From NCBI RefSeq assembly GCF_036567765.1, contig NZ_DATCTU010000036.1, positions 45,010 through 109,009 on the forward strand: 64,000 nt of DNA. The letters are read 5' to 3'. The stretch comes from Pseudobacteroides sp. (GTDB taxonomy: Bacteria; Bacillota; Clostridia; Acetivibrionales; DSM-2933). The notes below the pieces were generated by a model. The model was not told the origin of the DNA, ran no database searches, and was given only the letters and a program-made list of their open reading frames with translations. A program made the position numbers and the translations under genes. Every line of letters begins with the position of its first letter. Within the stretch, counting starts at the first letter, position 1. Shown piece by piece: positions 44,134-53,554 of the stretch.

Positions 44134-46275
44134 ATGGTTGATATAGGTGAGATTCTTAAAGGCAAATACAAAATAGAAAAGCTTATAGGTCAAGGAGCCA
44201 CAGGTAAGGTTTATTTATGCCGGAACATAGAACTGGACAATCTGTGGGCAGTTAAGTACATATATAAAAAAAACACCAAGATCAAGCTCCTTGCAGAAAT
44301 TGATATTCTAAAAAAACTCAATCACGTCAGCCTCCCCAAAATTGTTGATGTCATAGAGGATGAAAGCGGTTTTTACCTTGTGGAAAGCTACATTGAAGGA
44401 ACTCCCCTTGATAAAAAGCTCAAGGAACAGGGAAGTTTTGATGAAGACACTGTAATCGAATGGGCCAAGCAACTTTGTGACGCTCTTTCATATCTGCACG
44501 GCATGAAGCCCTACCCTATTATTTACCGTGACATGAAGCCTCATAACATAATAATAACAACCGACAACAAGGCAGTTATTGTTGACTTCGGTATTGCCAG
44601 GGAGTTTAAAGGACAAAATACCAGAGATACAATTATTGCAGGAACCCCATACTATGCAGCTCCCGAACAGTTGACTGCCGAGGGTGCAACGGATAACAGA
44701 ACCGACATCTACAGCCTTGGAGTAACTCTCCATCATTTGCTTACCGGTGCCCTACCCAAATTTGAAGAAACAAGCCTTTTAGAATATAATGAAAACATAT
44801 CTCCCCAGATGGATTACATTATACTCAAATGTATAAAGAAAAACCTTTCTGAGAGGTATCAGAGCACTGATGAACTTAAGAGAGATTTAAATAACATACA
44901 CCTTTTAAGAGTTCACAGCTTGGAACATAGATTTAAGAACAGAGTGGTTCTTTCCCTCAGCATATTGATGTCGCTGATTTCCCTCTCTATGGTATATTTA
45001 GGCATATCAGCCACTATGAAGGAGACATCCGCTTTTCTGGATATTTCTCCAGAGGTCCTTGCTCTTTCCCCCCAGCAGGAAAGGATAATAAAGATAAACA
45101 AGAAATACAGCGATGGTTCAACATCCCCGGTAAAAGGCTCTTATGTAAAGTGGAAATCTTCTAACCAGGGGGTTGCCGTGGTAAGAAATGACAGGGTATT
45201 TGCTACCGGTGAGGGAGTAGCTGATTTGGAGGGTGTCTATCAAGACAAAACCCTAAAAATGACAGTGCTCGTCAATAAGATTACAGGCCAGGTAAGTCCT
45301 GTAAATATAAACCTGAAATACTTAAAAAACTACTGGGTTACCTCCTATGCCGGGAATGGCAATCATACCGATATTAATGGTGATATAAGGGATGGAGCCT
45401 TAAAAAACGCTATACTAGCACAGCCTGACAGCATATCCCTAATGCCGGACGGTAATCTCGCGGTTACAGATTTGGGCAAACTTAGACTCATAAACAAAGA
45501 CAATGTAAAAACCATAGATTTGGATACTAACGCCCAAATAGCCAGAGTATCACCAAACGGTACAATATATTTTTCCTTTGAACCTTATGAAAACAGCGAT
45601 CAGCAAATTGTTTTCGGTATATGCAGCTATAAAGACGGCATTACCAACTTTATATATAAAAAAAGCGGCTTTTTGAAAGATATTAAGGATTTTACATTGG
45701 ACAACAAGGGTAATATCTACCTTGTAGAATGTGAGTCTTTAGGCTATGACAACGTAGTTTCATCCCTTATTTACCTAAATACTCAAACAGGAGGTTATAA
45801 AACAATTAAGGAACTAAATCAAGAAATAGACAGCATAGCAATTGATAAGCTGGACAACTTATTTATCAGCTTCAGGGAAAACGGCTCCATATACAAACTT
45901 GATAAAGCCTCTCAAGATTTTATGCTATTTGCCGGCAGCAAAGGAGAACAGCATTTTGTCGACGGCAAAAACAGCAGTTTTTTTGCACCAATTAGAATAA
46001 AAGCCATTGATGAATATTTATATGTATTAGATAAGAATGTATTAAGGAGAATTTCCATAGATAATAACGGAGATGCCTCAGATGTTGAATCCATAGCTGG
46101 GCAGCCCGGTAAAGGCTCCCAGGAAAACACCAATAGTGCTACCCTCCTAAAAAACTACCCTGGTTTCTATGCCTTATTTAAAGAGCCCTGTGATTTTGAA
46201 GTTGATAAAGAGGGAAATATATTTGTTACAGATTTAAAAGGTTATGTGATATGGAAAATAACAAATAACCCATAG
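44134..46275 (+). CDS. membrane Ser/Thr protein kinase with external Ig/NHL-like sensor
   Basis: A 713-residue Hanks-type kinase. The cytoplasmic kinase domain (about 10-265) has glycine loop GQGATGKV (19-26), Lys in WAVKYI, YRDMKPHN (catalytic Asp; Tyr replaces the usual His), DFG at about 151-153 and APEQL. One transmembrane helix follows (about 270-296). Outside lie an Ig-like (Big2-type) domain (about 300-395) and a C-terminal NHL-like beta-propeller (402-713; DGNLAVTDLGKLRLI, DKEGNIFVTDLKG). There are no PASTA repeats. The frame opens at 44101, but AGGAGA sets the ATG at 44134. An FHA protein gene is convergent, a plausible phosphothreonine reader. Confidence 0.92.
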   Translation: MVDIGEILKGKYKIEKLIGQGATGKVYLCRNIELDNLWAVKYIYKKNTKIKLLAEIDILKKLNHVSLPKIVDVIEDESGFYLVESYIEGTPLDKKLKEQGSFDEDTVIEWAKQLCDALSYLHGMKPYPIIYRDMKPHNIIITTDNKAVIVDFGIAREFKGQNTRDTIIAGTPYYAAPEQLTAEGATDNRTDIYSLGVTLHHLLTGALPKFEETSLLEYNENISPQMDYIILKCIKKNLSERYQSTDELKRDLNNIHLLRVHSLEHRFKNRVVLSLSILMSLISLSMVYLGISATMKETSAFLDISPEVLALSPQQERIIKINKKYSDGSTSPVKGSYVKWKSSNQGVAVVRNDRVFATGEGVADLEGVYQDKTLKMTVLVNKITGQVSPVNINLKYLKNYWVTSYAGNGNHTDINGDIRDGALKNAILAQPDSISLMPDGNLAVTDLGKLRLINKDNVKTIDLDTNAQIARVSPNGTIYFSFEPYENSDQQIVFGICSYKDGITNFIYKKSGFLKDIKDFTLDNKGNIYLVECESLGYDNVVSSLIYLNTQTGGYKTIKELNQEIDSIAIDKLDNLFISFRENGSIYKLDKASQDFMLFAGSKGEQHFVDGKNSSFFAPIRIKAIDEYLYVLDKNVLRRISIDNNGDASDVESIAGQPGKGSQENTNSATLLKNYPGFYALFKEPCDFEVDKEGNIFVTDLKGYVIWKITNNP

Positions 46276-46301
46276 ATCTTAGCTTGTTAAAGGCACAGAA
46301 T

Positions 46302-47033
46302 TTAGTCTTCAGGTATCACAAAAGTGTACTCCCAGTCAGCAAATTTTATTTTATCATTGTTAATTATTTCTGTATCGACAAGTTTATCAATTCTTTTACC
46401 ATTAACAAAAGTACCGTTTGTAGATCCGAGATCCATTAAATAATACCGGCCTTCTCTTACAAAAATCTCTGCATGATTTTTGCTAACAAAGCTGTTATTG
46501 CATACGTAATCGGCATTCTTATTTTTTCTTCCTATAATAAAGTCTCTTTTATCGATATTTATTTTTTCTGTTTTATCCTTTGCAGTAGGATCACTGCCTT
46601 CATTTATCCTGCGTACCAAATAAGGATAGACAGGATTCTCAACCACCATAGTTAAAGTATAGCCGTCATCATTCTTTATCTTTTCATACTCATAGGCCGC
46701 TCTTAAAACCTTACCTGGAAAATCATCATTGCCTGCATATGTCAAAAGCTCATCCTTTGCCTGCTGCGGAAGCCCTGACTTTATCAAAATCCCAATTATT
46801 TCATCGGAAGATATTGTTCCACTTCTTAATACCTTAACATATCTATCATTTATTTGTTTTATCAACTCATTTATTGTGCATCTCTTGGAACTCAATCCAT
46901 CGCTTGGCATGTATTTGCCTTTTTTCCAGTTGTCTAGAGTGTCCTGACTTATCAAAAGTTTTCTTGTAAATTCGGCACCGCTTATAAAAAGTGCTTCTAT
47001 TATTTCAGAAAGTATCCATGCAAAAACATTCAT
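46302..47033 (-). CDS. FHA-domain protein
   Basis: A 243-residue protein. The C-terminal ~100 residues are a forkhead-associated domain that binds phosphothreonine (FIIGRKNKNADYV, NSFVSKNHAEIF, YLMDLGSTNGTFVNGKRI). The N-terminal ~135 residues are helical and unrecognised; FAWILSEIIEALFISGA is moderately hydrophobic. GAGGGG five bases before the ATG sets the start. Convergent with the Ser/Thr kinase, which suggests one signalling module. Three TCGGTAAA repeats lie upstream. Confidence 0.88.
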   Translation of the reverse strand: MNVFAWILSEIIEALFISGAEFTRKLLISQDTLDNWKKGKYMPSDGLSSKRCTINELIKQINDRYVKVLRSGTISSDEIIGILIKSGLPQQAKDELLTYAGNDDFPGKVLRAAYEYEKIKNDDGYTLTMVVENPVYPYLVRRINEGSDPTAKDKTEKINIDKRDFIIGRKNKNADYVCNNSFVSKNHAEIFVREGRYYLMDLGSTNGTFVNGKRIDKLVDTEIINNDKIKFADWEYTFVIPED

Positions 47034-47061
47034 AAACCCCTCACCAATCACTTTAAAAACT

Positions 47062-47093
47062 TCGGTAAATTCCTCGGTAAAAACTTCGGTAAA
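47062..47093. repeat. three TCGGTAAA repeats at 12-bp period
   Basis: Copies at 47062, 47074 and 47086 in the divergent gap between the FHA gene and the next gene; possibly an operator array. Confidence 0.45.
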
Positions 47094-47254
47094 ATTCTCC
47101 CATACAATTTCCTATTTTACTTCTACAAAAAAAGTAGTACCTTATTGTTGTGAGATATAGTTACAAATTCATACAAATATTTTATTTTACTTTTGTAAAA
47201 ATGTCAAAATTCTAAATACATATTATGAAAAGAATTATTTAGGAGGGGTTATTT

Positions 47255-47899
47255 ATGGACAGGCAGGTTCTGACAACAGTGCTTGATATATTGGATGTAA
47301 AAAAATCGTATGCTGCAAAGGTAATTGGTGTAAACAATTCAACCTTCAGCCTAAAGCTAAAAAATTATAAGATGAGATACCGTTTGTTTGACGATGAAAT
47401 AACCTTGCTTATAGAAAAAATATTCAAAGAAAGTCTCTTTATTAAGGAGAATGATGAGTCTGTCAAGGTAATTAGAAAAACAGCAAAAGCCAAACAAATA
47501 GCAGAGGCACTTATTAATTTAATGCAGGCAGACCAAAAGAAATACGACAGCAGTTTACCGACTTTAACCGATGATAACTATCCTGAATATATTATAAGCC
47601 TAATCTGGCTGGAGCAAGTGAAAAACAATGACATGTACGCACTTAAGAAGCTTAGCAAGGCAAACAAAGACAAAGGTGCTGTTAAAGATATTGTCAAAGA
47701 GGCTGATAAACATGTGCATGATGAGTACAGCCATAATTTTATGGCATGTGACAACATTTTTTCCCGGGAAATAATTCCAAAAACACAAATTGACATAAAG
47801 AATTTAATCGAAGATAACTACATACTTACATCGATAATAAAAAGACTCCTTAATGAAATGGCCAGCGACAGCTTCAGTACTTACACCCCTTTAAACTGA
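47255..47899 (+). CDS. hypothetical protein, possible HTH N-terminus
   Basis: A 214-residue cytoplasmic protein, not recognised. Residues 5-40 (VLDILDVKKSYAAKVIGVNNSTFSLKLKN) look like a Cro-type helix-turn-helix; the rest is helical and lysine-rich. AGGAGGGG precedes the ATG and a terminator follows. Divergent from the FHA gene, so it may be a regulator of that cluster, by position only. Confidence 0.7.
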   Translation: MDRQVLTTVLDILDVKKSYAAKVIGVNNSTFSLKLKNYKMRYRLFDDEITLLIEKIFKESLFIKENDESVKVIRKTAKAKQIAEALINLMQADQKKYDSSLPTLTDDNYPEYIISLIWLEQVKNNDMYALKKLSKANKDKGAVKDIVKEADKHVHDEYSHNFMACDNIFSREIIPKTQIDIKNLIEDNYILTSIIKRLLNEMASDSFSTYTPLN

Positions 47900-47917
47900 C
47901 TGACTGCGGCCCTTTGG

Positions 47918-47956
47918 GATGATGTTCTCTGATTTTTAGAGGATATCATCTTTTTT
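47918..47956 (+). terminator. terminator
   Basis: GATGATGTTCTCT pairs with AGAGGATATCATC, then TTTTTT. Confidence 0.85.
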
Positions 47957-48085
47957 ATTGTTAGTGACAATTAAAAACCGACAAAGGAGTTTTAACATAA
48001 ATTCAACCCTAATTTTATTGAATAAAAATAGCACATACTGTATAATTTAAATATTCAAAAACAAATATAACTTGAGGTGAACATA

Positions 48086-49291
48086 TTGAATACTATTTTT
48101 GAAGGCGGGATTACTTCCCCAAAAGGATTTTTAGCTGCTGGTGAAGCATGTGGAATAAAGAAAAACGGTAAAAAAGACATCGCAATCATTTCTTCAATAG
48201 ATACTGCAGTTGCTGCAGGTGTTTTTACAACAAATAAGGTAAAAGGCCATTCTCTCCAGGTTACTATGGAGCATATAAAAAGCGGTTATTCCAGAGCACT
48301 TGTTATAAACAGCGGAAATGCCAATGCATGCATCGGCGAGCAAGGTTACAAGGATGCAGTTGAAATGGCAGAGCTTACCGCAAATCTTCTTCAATGCGAG
48401 CCTGAAGAAATTTTGGTTGGGTCAACCGGTGTAATTGGCGTACCTCTTAACATGCCGTCAGTTCGTGCCGGTATTCGTACAGCGGTGCAAAAGTTATCTG
48501 AAAATGGAGGTCATGATGCTGAAGAAGCAATTATGACTACGGACTTAAGATCAAAAGAAATAGCGGTGGAGATTGAAATTCAGGATGCAAAGGTCATTAT
48601 AGGCGGAATGGCAAAAGGTTCAGGAATGATCCATCCAAACATGGCTACAATGATTGGAGTCATTACTACTGATGCAAATATATCCCGTGGCCTCCTTGAC
48701 AAAGCTTTAAAGGAAGTTGTGAAAAAAACATTTAACAGGGTATCGGTTGACGGTGATACCAGTGTTTGCGATATGGTTGTGGCTTTTGCAAACGGCGAAG
48801 CCAATAACTCTGGGATTGTTAAGGAAAATGTTGATTTTGAGGCCTTTAAGAAAGGGTTTGAATATGTTTGTACCTTCCTTGCAAGGGAAATTGCAAAGGA
48901 TGGAGAAGGTGCCACAAAATTGGTAGAGATAGCAGTAAATGGTGCTTCATCTGAAGAGGATGCATATAACGCGGTATGCTCGGTTGCAAAATCACCTCTG
49001 GTTAAGACAGCCATATTCGGCGAAGATGCCAACTGGGGAAGAATCCTTACAGCAGTTGGTTACTCGGGAGCAGACTTTGATCCTAACCTTGTGGACATAT
49101 CAATAGGCAGCCTGATGGTGTGCAGAAACGGATGTGCACTGGATTTCGATGAAGCTGCTGCAAAAAAAGTACTTAAAGAAAAAGAAATAAAGATTGCAAT
49201 AAACCTTAAAAAGGGCCAGTTCTCAGACAGGATGTGGACTTGTGATTTCTCGTATGATTATGTTAAGATAAACGGAAGCTACAGAACATAA
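48086..49291 (+). CDS. argJ: bifunctional ornithine acetyltransferase / N-acetylglutamate synthase
   Basis: A 401-residue arginine-pathway enzyme that moves the acetyl group from acetylornithine to glutamate. The precursor is cut autocatalytically at KGSGMIHPNMATM (about residue 190), where Thr becomes the new N-terminus of the beta chain. GNANACIG and the C-terminal WTCDFSYDYVKINGSYRT are typical. The frame opens at a GTG at 48077; GAGGTGA before a TTG at 48086 favours the latter. No other arg gene is adjacent. Confidence 0.96.
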   Translation: MNTIFEGGITSPKGFLAAGEACGIKKNGKKDIAIISSIDTAVAAGVFTTNKVKGHSLQVTMEHIKSGYSRALVINSGNANACIGEQGYKDAVEMAELTANLLQCEPEEILVGSTGVIGVPLNMPSVRAGIRTAVQKLSENGGHDAEEAIMTTDLRSKEIAVEIEIQDAKVIIGGMAKGSGMIHPNMATMIGVITTDANISRGLLDKALKEVVKKTFNRVSVDGDTSVCDMVVAFANGEANNSGIVKENVDFEAFKKGFEYVCTFLAREIAKDGEGATKLVEIAVNGASSEEDAYNAVCSVAKSPLVKTAIFGEDANWGRILTAVGYSGADFDPNLVDISIGSLMVCRNGCALDFDEAAAKKVLKEKEIKIAINLKKGQFSDRMWTCDFSYDYVKINGSYRT

Positions 49292-49335
49292 ATTATTTAC
49301 CGCCAATAGAATAGTCATAATTTCTCAAACCAATT

Positions 49336-49362
49336 AAACTTCACAGTATGTGAAGTTTTTTG
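49336..49362 (+). terminator. terminator after argJ
   Basis: AAACTTCACA/TGTGAAGTTT with a 3-nt loop and TTT run. Confidence 0.85.
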
Positions 49363-49463
49363 TTTGCGTTCTTATATATATGTATAAGCATTTTTACATA
49401 TAAATTTTTTGTGCCAACTCTCCGATATTTATAAAAATAAGCCGTCTTACAGGAGGTATTGAA

Positions 49464-49925
49464 ATGGCTAATCAACAAATTGTCATTTTCAAAGTGGATG
49501 AGGAAATGTTCGGCATAAACATAGAGCAGGTTAAGGAAATAATTACTCCAATGGAGATTTTCAAGATACCCAATGCCCCAAGCTATGTCCAAGGCCTTAT
49601 TAACCTCAGGGGAAAAATCTATACCATTATGAACTTAAGAAAAAAATTCAACCTGGCTGCAAAAGAAAGCGATGATCATACCAAAATAGTTATACTCAAT
49701 TCCGAGAGCCTGGCAGTGGGGTTTATAATTGATGTAGTTAATGAAATTATATGGATAGATGATAAAAACATTGAACCCTCTCCTGAAACAATCAAGGCGA
49801 TGAACAAAAAATATATCACAGGAGTTGCAAAAATAGATCAGAAAGCAGTACTTCTTTTGGACCTTAAGCTAGCCAGCGAAATCACGGATGATAGCGGCCA
49901 GCCTGTAGGTATAAATGCACTATGA
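49464..49925 (+). CDS. cheW: CheW-family chemotaxis coupling protein
   Basis: A 153-residue protein covering one CheW domain (FKVDEEMFGINIEQVKEI, NAPSYVQGLINLRGKIYTIMNLRKKF, VGFIIDVVNEI). CheW links receptors to CheA. No chemotaxis genes are adjacent, so it may serve as an accessory coupling protein. CAGGAGG precedes the ATG. Confidence 0.92.
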   Translation: MANQQIVIFKVDEEMFGINIEQVKEIITPMEIFKIPNAPSYVQGLINLRGKIYTIMNLRKKFNLAAKESDDHTKIVILNSESLAVGFIIDVVNEIIWIDDKNIEPSPETIKAMNKKYITGVAKIDQKAVLLLDLKLASEITDDSGQPVGINAL

Positions 49926-49931
49926 CATATT

Positions 49932-50450
49932 TTATCTGTACTGCCTAACTCCTAAAATATGTAAAAACCTGATTTTTACCCATTCATATCCTGTCAAAGG
50001 ATAATAATCCTGATCATCGGTATGTGCTGCCACCAGTATATTACCGTATGATACAGGATTATTTATTTTCACTATTACCGGTGAATGATTAAAATTTTCG
50101 CCGCCTGTAAATGAAAGTTGAACAATGTCCCCTGACCTGGCGTCTTTCATGTCCGCCTCCTCTGCAAAGGGCCCTACTCCTCCATCCCGCTTAACAAGAA
50201 AATTGTAAAGATAATTTACCCCTGTCCATGATGCAGTCCTGTCATACGAACTGGTATAATACCAACCGTACACAGAATTATAATTCATAACCCTGCTTCC
50301 GCTGTATATACATTGAGAGGCAAAATTTGTGCAGTCTCCCCCGAGGTTTTCAAAATTCAAGTAGCGTGGGTTCCTTCCATATGCCCACTTATGTGCATAT
50401 TCCGCTGCCCTGTCTCTATTGTAGGGTAAAGTGATCAAATCCCTATACAT
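49932..50450 (-). CDS. amidase-domain (Amidase_6-like) protein
   Basis: A 172-residue protein of the papain-like 'putative amidase' family. Cys is in GGDCTNFASQ (about 39), His in NHSPVIV and a second His in AAHTDD. It has no signal peptide, although the family often acts on spore or cell-wall peptides. Convergent with cheW (6 bases apart). Confidence 0.85.
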   Translation of the reverse strand: MYRDLITLPYNRDRAAEYAHKWAYGRNPRYLNFENLGGDCTNFASQCIYSGSRVMNYNSVYGWYYTSSYDRTASWTGVNYLYNFLVKRDGGVGPFAEEADMKDARSGDIVQLSFTGGENFNHSPVIVKINNPVSYGNILVAAHTDDQDYYPLTGYEWVKIRFLHILGVRQYR

Positions 50451-50545
50451 TTTTTCACATCCTGATTACAGTTATTTATTTATATTATGAATGCTGTAGG
50501 ACTGATGTGACCATATCCTATAAGTGATCTTAGTCCCTCAAATAA

Positions 50546-50584
50546 TTAACATCCACTTAACAATTGCTTAATGTGTTCTTAAAT
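50546..50584 (+). promoter_or_regulatory. Pho box upstream of pstS
   Basis: Four direct repeats at an exact 11-bp period: TTAACA (50546), TTAACA (50557), TTAATG (50568), TTAAAT (50579). A TAATAT -10 lies at 50594-50599. This is the PhoB/PhoP array known in Firmicutes. Confidence 0.85.
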
Positions 50585-50701
50585 TACCAAATGTAATATT
50601 TAAAATAAGTTAAGATCAAATATTATTTATACATGTTTGATTTAATTAAAGACAAAAAAGCCATAATATTAAAATCATTAATTTTTAGGGGGAAATCTTT
50701 A

Positions 50702-51556
50702 ATGAAAAGAAAAACTTGTTTTAAAAATGCATCATTACTTACAGTACTGGCAATTCTTTTATCACTTGCTCTATCAGCCTGCGGTTCATCTGACGGGGAA
50801 TCAATAAGTCTCTCCGGCTCATCTGCACTTCTACCTCTTGCAGACAATGCAGCAAAAGAATACATGGCAAAGAACTCTGGCAGCAAAATATCTGTTCAGG
50901 CAGGCGGAAGCGGTCAAGGCCTCACTCAGGTTTATCAAGGTGCAGTAAATATCGGTAACTCAGATGTATACGCAGAAGAAAAATTAAAGCCTGAGGAAGC
51001 AAAAGAGTTAAATGACCATACAGTATGCGTAGTTGGTATTGCTGCGGTAGTAAATCCAAATGTCAAGGTTGATAATGTTACTTCTCAGCAATTGATAGAT
51101 ATTTTTACAGGAAAAATAACCAACTGGAAGGAAGTTGGCGGAGATGATATGAAGATAGTACTTATCAATAGGCCAAGCAACTCAGGTACACGAGCAACCT
51201 TTAAGAAATATGCCTTAAACAATGCAGAAGAGGCAGAGGGTACTGCGTTAAAAGAAGACCAATCAGGGACAGTTAAGCAGACAGTATCACAAACCGAAGG
51301 GTCAATCTCCTATCTCGCATTCTCTTATCTTGACGATAAGACTAAGGCTCTAAAACTTAACGGTGTTGAGCCTACCGGAGAAAATGTTGCAAATGGTTCT
51401 TACCCTGTATGGGCATATGAGCACATGTACACAAAGGGAGAACCTACCGGCCTCACAAAATCATTCATTGATTATGTATTGAGTGATGAGGTGCAGACCA
51501 ACATAGTTCCAAAGCTCAAGTTTATACCGATAAAAGATATGAAGGTAAAAAGATAA
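50702..51556 (+). CDS. pstS: phosphate-binding lipoprotein
   Basis: A 284-residue ABC-transporter binding protein. A lipobox (LSACGSS) puts the mature N-terminus at Cys 26. Phosphate-binding motifs are SGSSALLPLA, QAGGSGQGL, VNIGNSDVY and RPSNSGTRATF. The frame opens at 50633, but AGGGGG precedes the ATG at 50702. It is the first gene of pstSCAB-phoU-phoBR, behind a Pho box, and a hairpin separates it from pstC. Confidence 0.96.
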   Translation: MKRKTCFKNASLLTVLAILLSLALSACGSSDGESISLSGSSALLPLADNAAKEYMAKNSGSKISVQAGGSGQGLTQVYQGAVNIGNSDVYAEEKLKPEEAKELNDHTVCVVGIAAVVNPNVKVDNVTSQQLIDIFTGKITNWKEVGGDDMKIVLINRPSNSGTRATFKKYALNNAEEAEGTALKEDQSGTVKQTVSQTEGSISYLAFSYLDDKTKALKLNGVEPTGENVANGSYPVWAYEHMYTKGEPTGLTKSFIDYVLSDEVQTNIVPKLKFIPIKDMKVKR

Positions 51557-51584
51557 ATAACTGCATTAAAATAGATTTTATAAT

Positions 51585-51627
51585 CTGCTGCCTAGGATAC
51601 TATACTTTAGTCTATCCTAAGCAGCAG
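51585..51627 (+). terminator. partial terminator / mRNA-stability hairpin between pstS and pstC
   Basis: 15-bp arms CTGCTGCCTAGGATA and TATCCTAAGCAGCAG with one mismatch and no U-run, so likely an attenuating or stabilising hairpin that keeps pstS in excess. Confidence 0.7.
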
Positions 51628-51654
51628 TATAGTGTAAATGGAGGTTTTAATTAA

Positions 51655-52605
51655 ATGTCAAAACCCAATAAACGCAAAATTACTTCCCATTATATTAAAA
51701 CCGAATTGTTGGGAAAGTCGCTAGTTACTTTTTTCGGAATATTTTTGATAATTTTGACGATAAGCCTGGTTTTCTTTATCGCTTCCCAGGGCTTGTCTAC
51801 TTTTATTTTAGATAAACAATCACCTCTCAAGTTCCTTTTTTCCTCTAAGTGGGATCCTTTGAGAGACTTATCAAAAGGTGGACCTGCAATCGGAGCCCTT
51901 GTTTTTATTTTTGGCTCCATTTCAGTCTCTTCCCTTGCATTACTTATAAGCACACCTTTTAGTGTAGCAATATCAGTTTTTATGTCGGAGATTTCTCCCA
52001 AATTCGGTAAAAAGATACTCCAGCCCGTAATAGAGATATTTGTGGGCATCCCTTCTGTGGTTTATGGTTGGATAGGTCTTACCTTACTGGTGCCGTTTAT
52101 AAGCAAACTGACACTCACAATCCCTTTTATAGACAAGGATATAAATACAACAGGTAAAAGCCTTCTTACAGGGGGACTGGTTTTATCAATAATGATTTTC
52201 CCCACAATTGCCAGTATTTCTTATGATGCTCTTAAGGCACTTCCCAAAGATTTTAAGGAAGCTTCTTTTGCACTGGGTGCAACCCGCTGGCAAACCATAC
52301 GAAAAGTTTTGATTCCCGCCGCTTTGCCCGGCATGCTGACAGGTGTTGTATTGGGACTTGCAAGAGCTTTTGGAGAAGCCCTTGCTGTACAGATGGTAAT
52401 AGGTAATAATATACTCTTCCCAAAATCCATTTTTGACAGGGCAAATACGATGACCAGTGTTATAACTATGGAAATGGGAAATGCAGTATCAGGAACTCTG
52501 GAAGCAAATGCATTATGGTCCTTAGCTTTTCTCCTGTTACTTATTTCATTTCTCTTTATCGTAATTATTCATAAAATAGGAGCAAAGGGGAGTTTTATAA
52601 AATGA
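51655..52605 (+). CDS. pstC: phosphate ABC transporter permease
   Basis: A 316-residue inner-membrane permease with six helices and the EAA loop (EASFALGATRWQTIRKVLIPAALPGMLTG). It has the N-terminal basic region and SSKWDPLRD segment of PstC. GGAGG precedes the ATG. It overlaps pstA by 4 bases. Confidence 0.95.
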   Translation: MSKPNKRKITSHYIKTELLGKSLVTFFGIFLIILTISLVFFIASQGLSTFILDKQSPLKFLFSSKWDPLRDLSKGGPAIGALVFIFGSISVSSLALLISTPFSVAISVFMSEISPKFGKKILQPVIEIFVGIPSVVYGWIGLTLLVPFISKLTLTIPFIDKDINTTGKSLLTGGLVLSIMIFPTIASISYDALKALPKDFKEASFALGATRWQTIRKVLIPAALPGMLTGVVLGLARAFGEALAVQMVIGNNILFPKSIFDRANTMTSVITMEMGNAVSGTLEANALWSLAFLLLLISFLFIVIIHKIGAKGSFIK

Positions 52606-53495
52606 TTATCAAGCCAAGAGTTACAGATAAAATAGCTACAGCTGTTTTTTATATAATCGCGGCACTGCTTATACTGCTTCTTGTTCTATTTGCAGCATAC
52701 CTGATATATCAGGGCAGAAGCAGGCTCAATCTTCACTTTCTTACATCAGCTCCCAATTCACTTGAGGCCGGAGGCGGCATTGGTCCACCACTTTTCAACT
52801 CAATTTATATTGTTGTTCTATCCTTGGCAATAACCTTGCCAATAGGGCTATCTGCAGGAATATATATGGCTGAGTATGCAAAACCAACAAGACTGACTAA
52901 AATGATCCGATTTTGTATCGAAGCCTTGGCATCTCTGCCCTCAATTGTTATTGGCCTATTTGGTTTTCTTATCTTTGTACAAAAAACAGGTTGGGGATTT
53001 AACCTTCTTTCGGGTGCACTTGCTGTTTCTATTTTGAACTTGCCTGTAATCACTAGAATAAGCGAAGACTCCATAAGAAATGTTCCCCATTCCGTAAAAG
53101 AAGCAAGTCTTGCATTGGGTGCCACCCACTGGCAGACAATTGTTAGGGTTTTGATACCATGTGCCATACCAGGTTTGGTAACTGGTCTAATAATAACTTC
53201 AGGAAGGGTATTCGGTGAAGCTGCTGCACTGATATTCACATCAGGAGTAAGCGGTTATCCCCTGGATTTTACAAACTTCAATCCCATGGATTCTTCCTCC
53301 CCCCTAAATCCAATGAGACCTGCCGAAACGCTGGCAGTGTTTATCTGGAAGGTAAATTCGGAGGGAACAGCACCCGATGCAAGGTTAGTGGCTGATGGTG
53401 CATCAGCTGTGCTCATTATTTCTGTATTTGTATTCAATATAGCATCAAGAATTTTAGGCAAGTACCTCAACAATAAATTTGCCGGAAATTCATAA
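52602..53495 (+). CDS. pstA: phosphate ABC transporter permease
   Basis: A 297-residue permease with six helices and the EAA loop KEASLALGATHWQTIVRVLIPCAIPGL(V). GGIGPPLFNSIYIV is typical of PstA. It starts within the last codons of pstC (ATGA overlap). Confidence 0.95.
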   Translation: MIIKPRVTDKIATAVFYIIAALLILLLVLFAAYLIYQGRSRLNLHFLTSAPNSLEAGGGIGPPLFNSIYIVVLSLAITLPIGLSAGIYMAEYAKPTRLTKMIRFCIEALASLPSIVIGLFGFLIFVQKTGWGFNLLSGALAVSILNLPVITRISEDSIRNVPHSVKEASLALGATHWQTIVRVLIPCAIPGLVTGLIITSGRVFGEAAALIFTSGVSGYPLDFTNFNPMDSSSPLNPMRPAETLAVFIWKVNSEGTAPDARLVADGASAVLIISVFVFNIASRILGKYLNNKFAGNS

Positions 53496-53554
53496 TGCTT
53501 AAAGCCATCATAATAGGGTAAAGTATAAAATATTTTTATAAAGGGTTGATTGTA

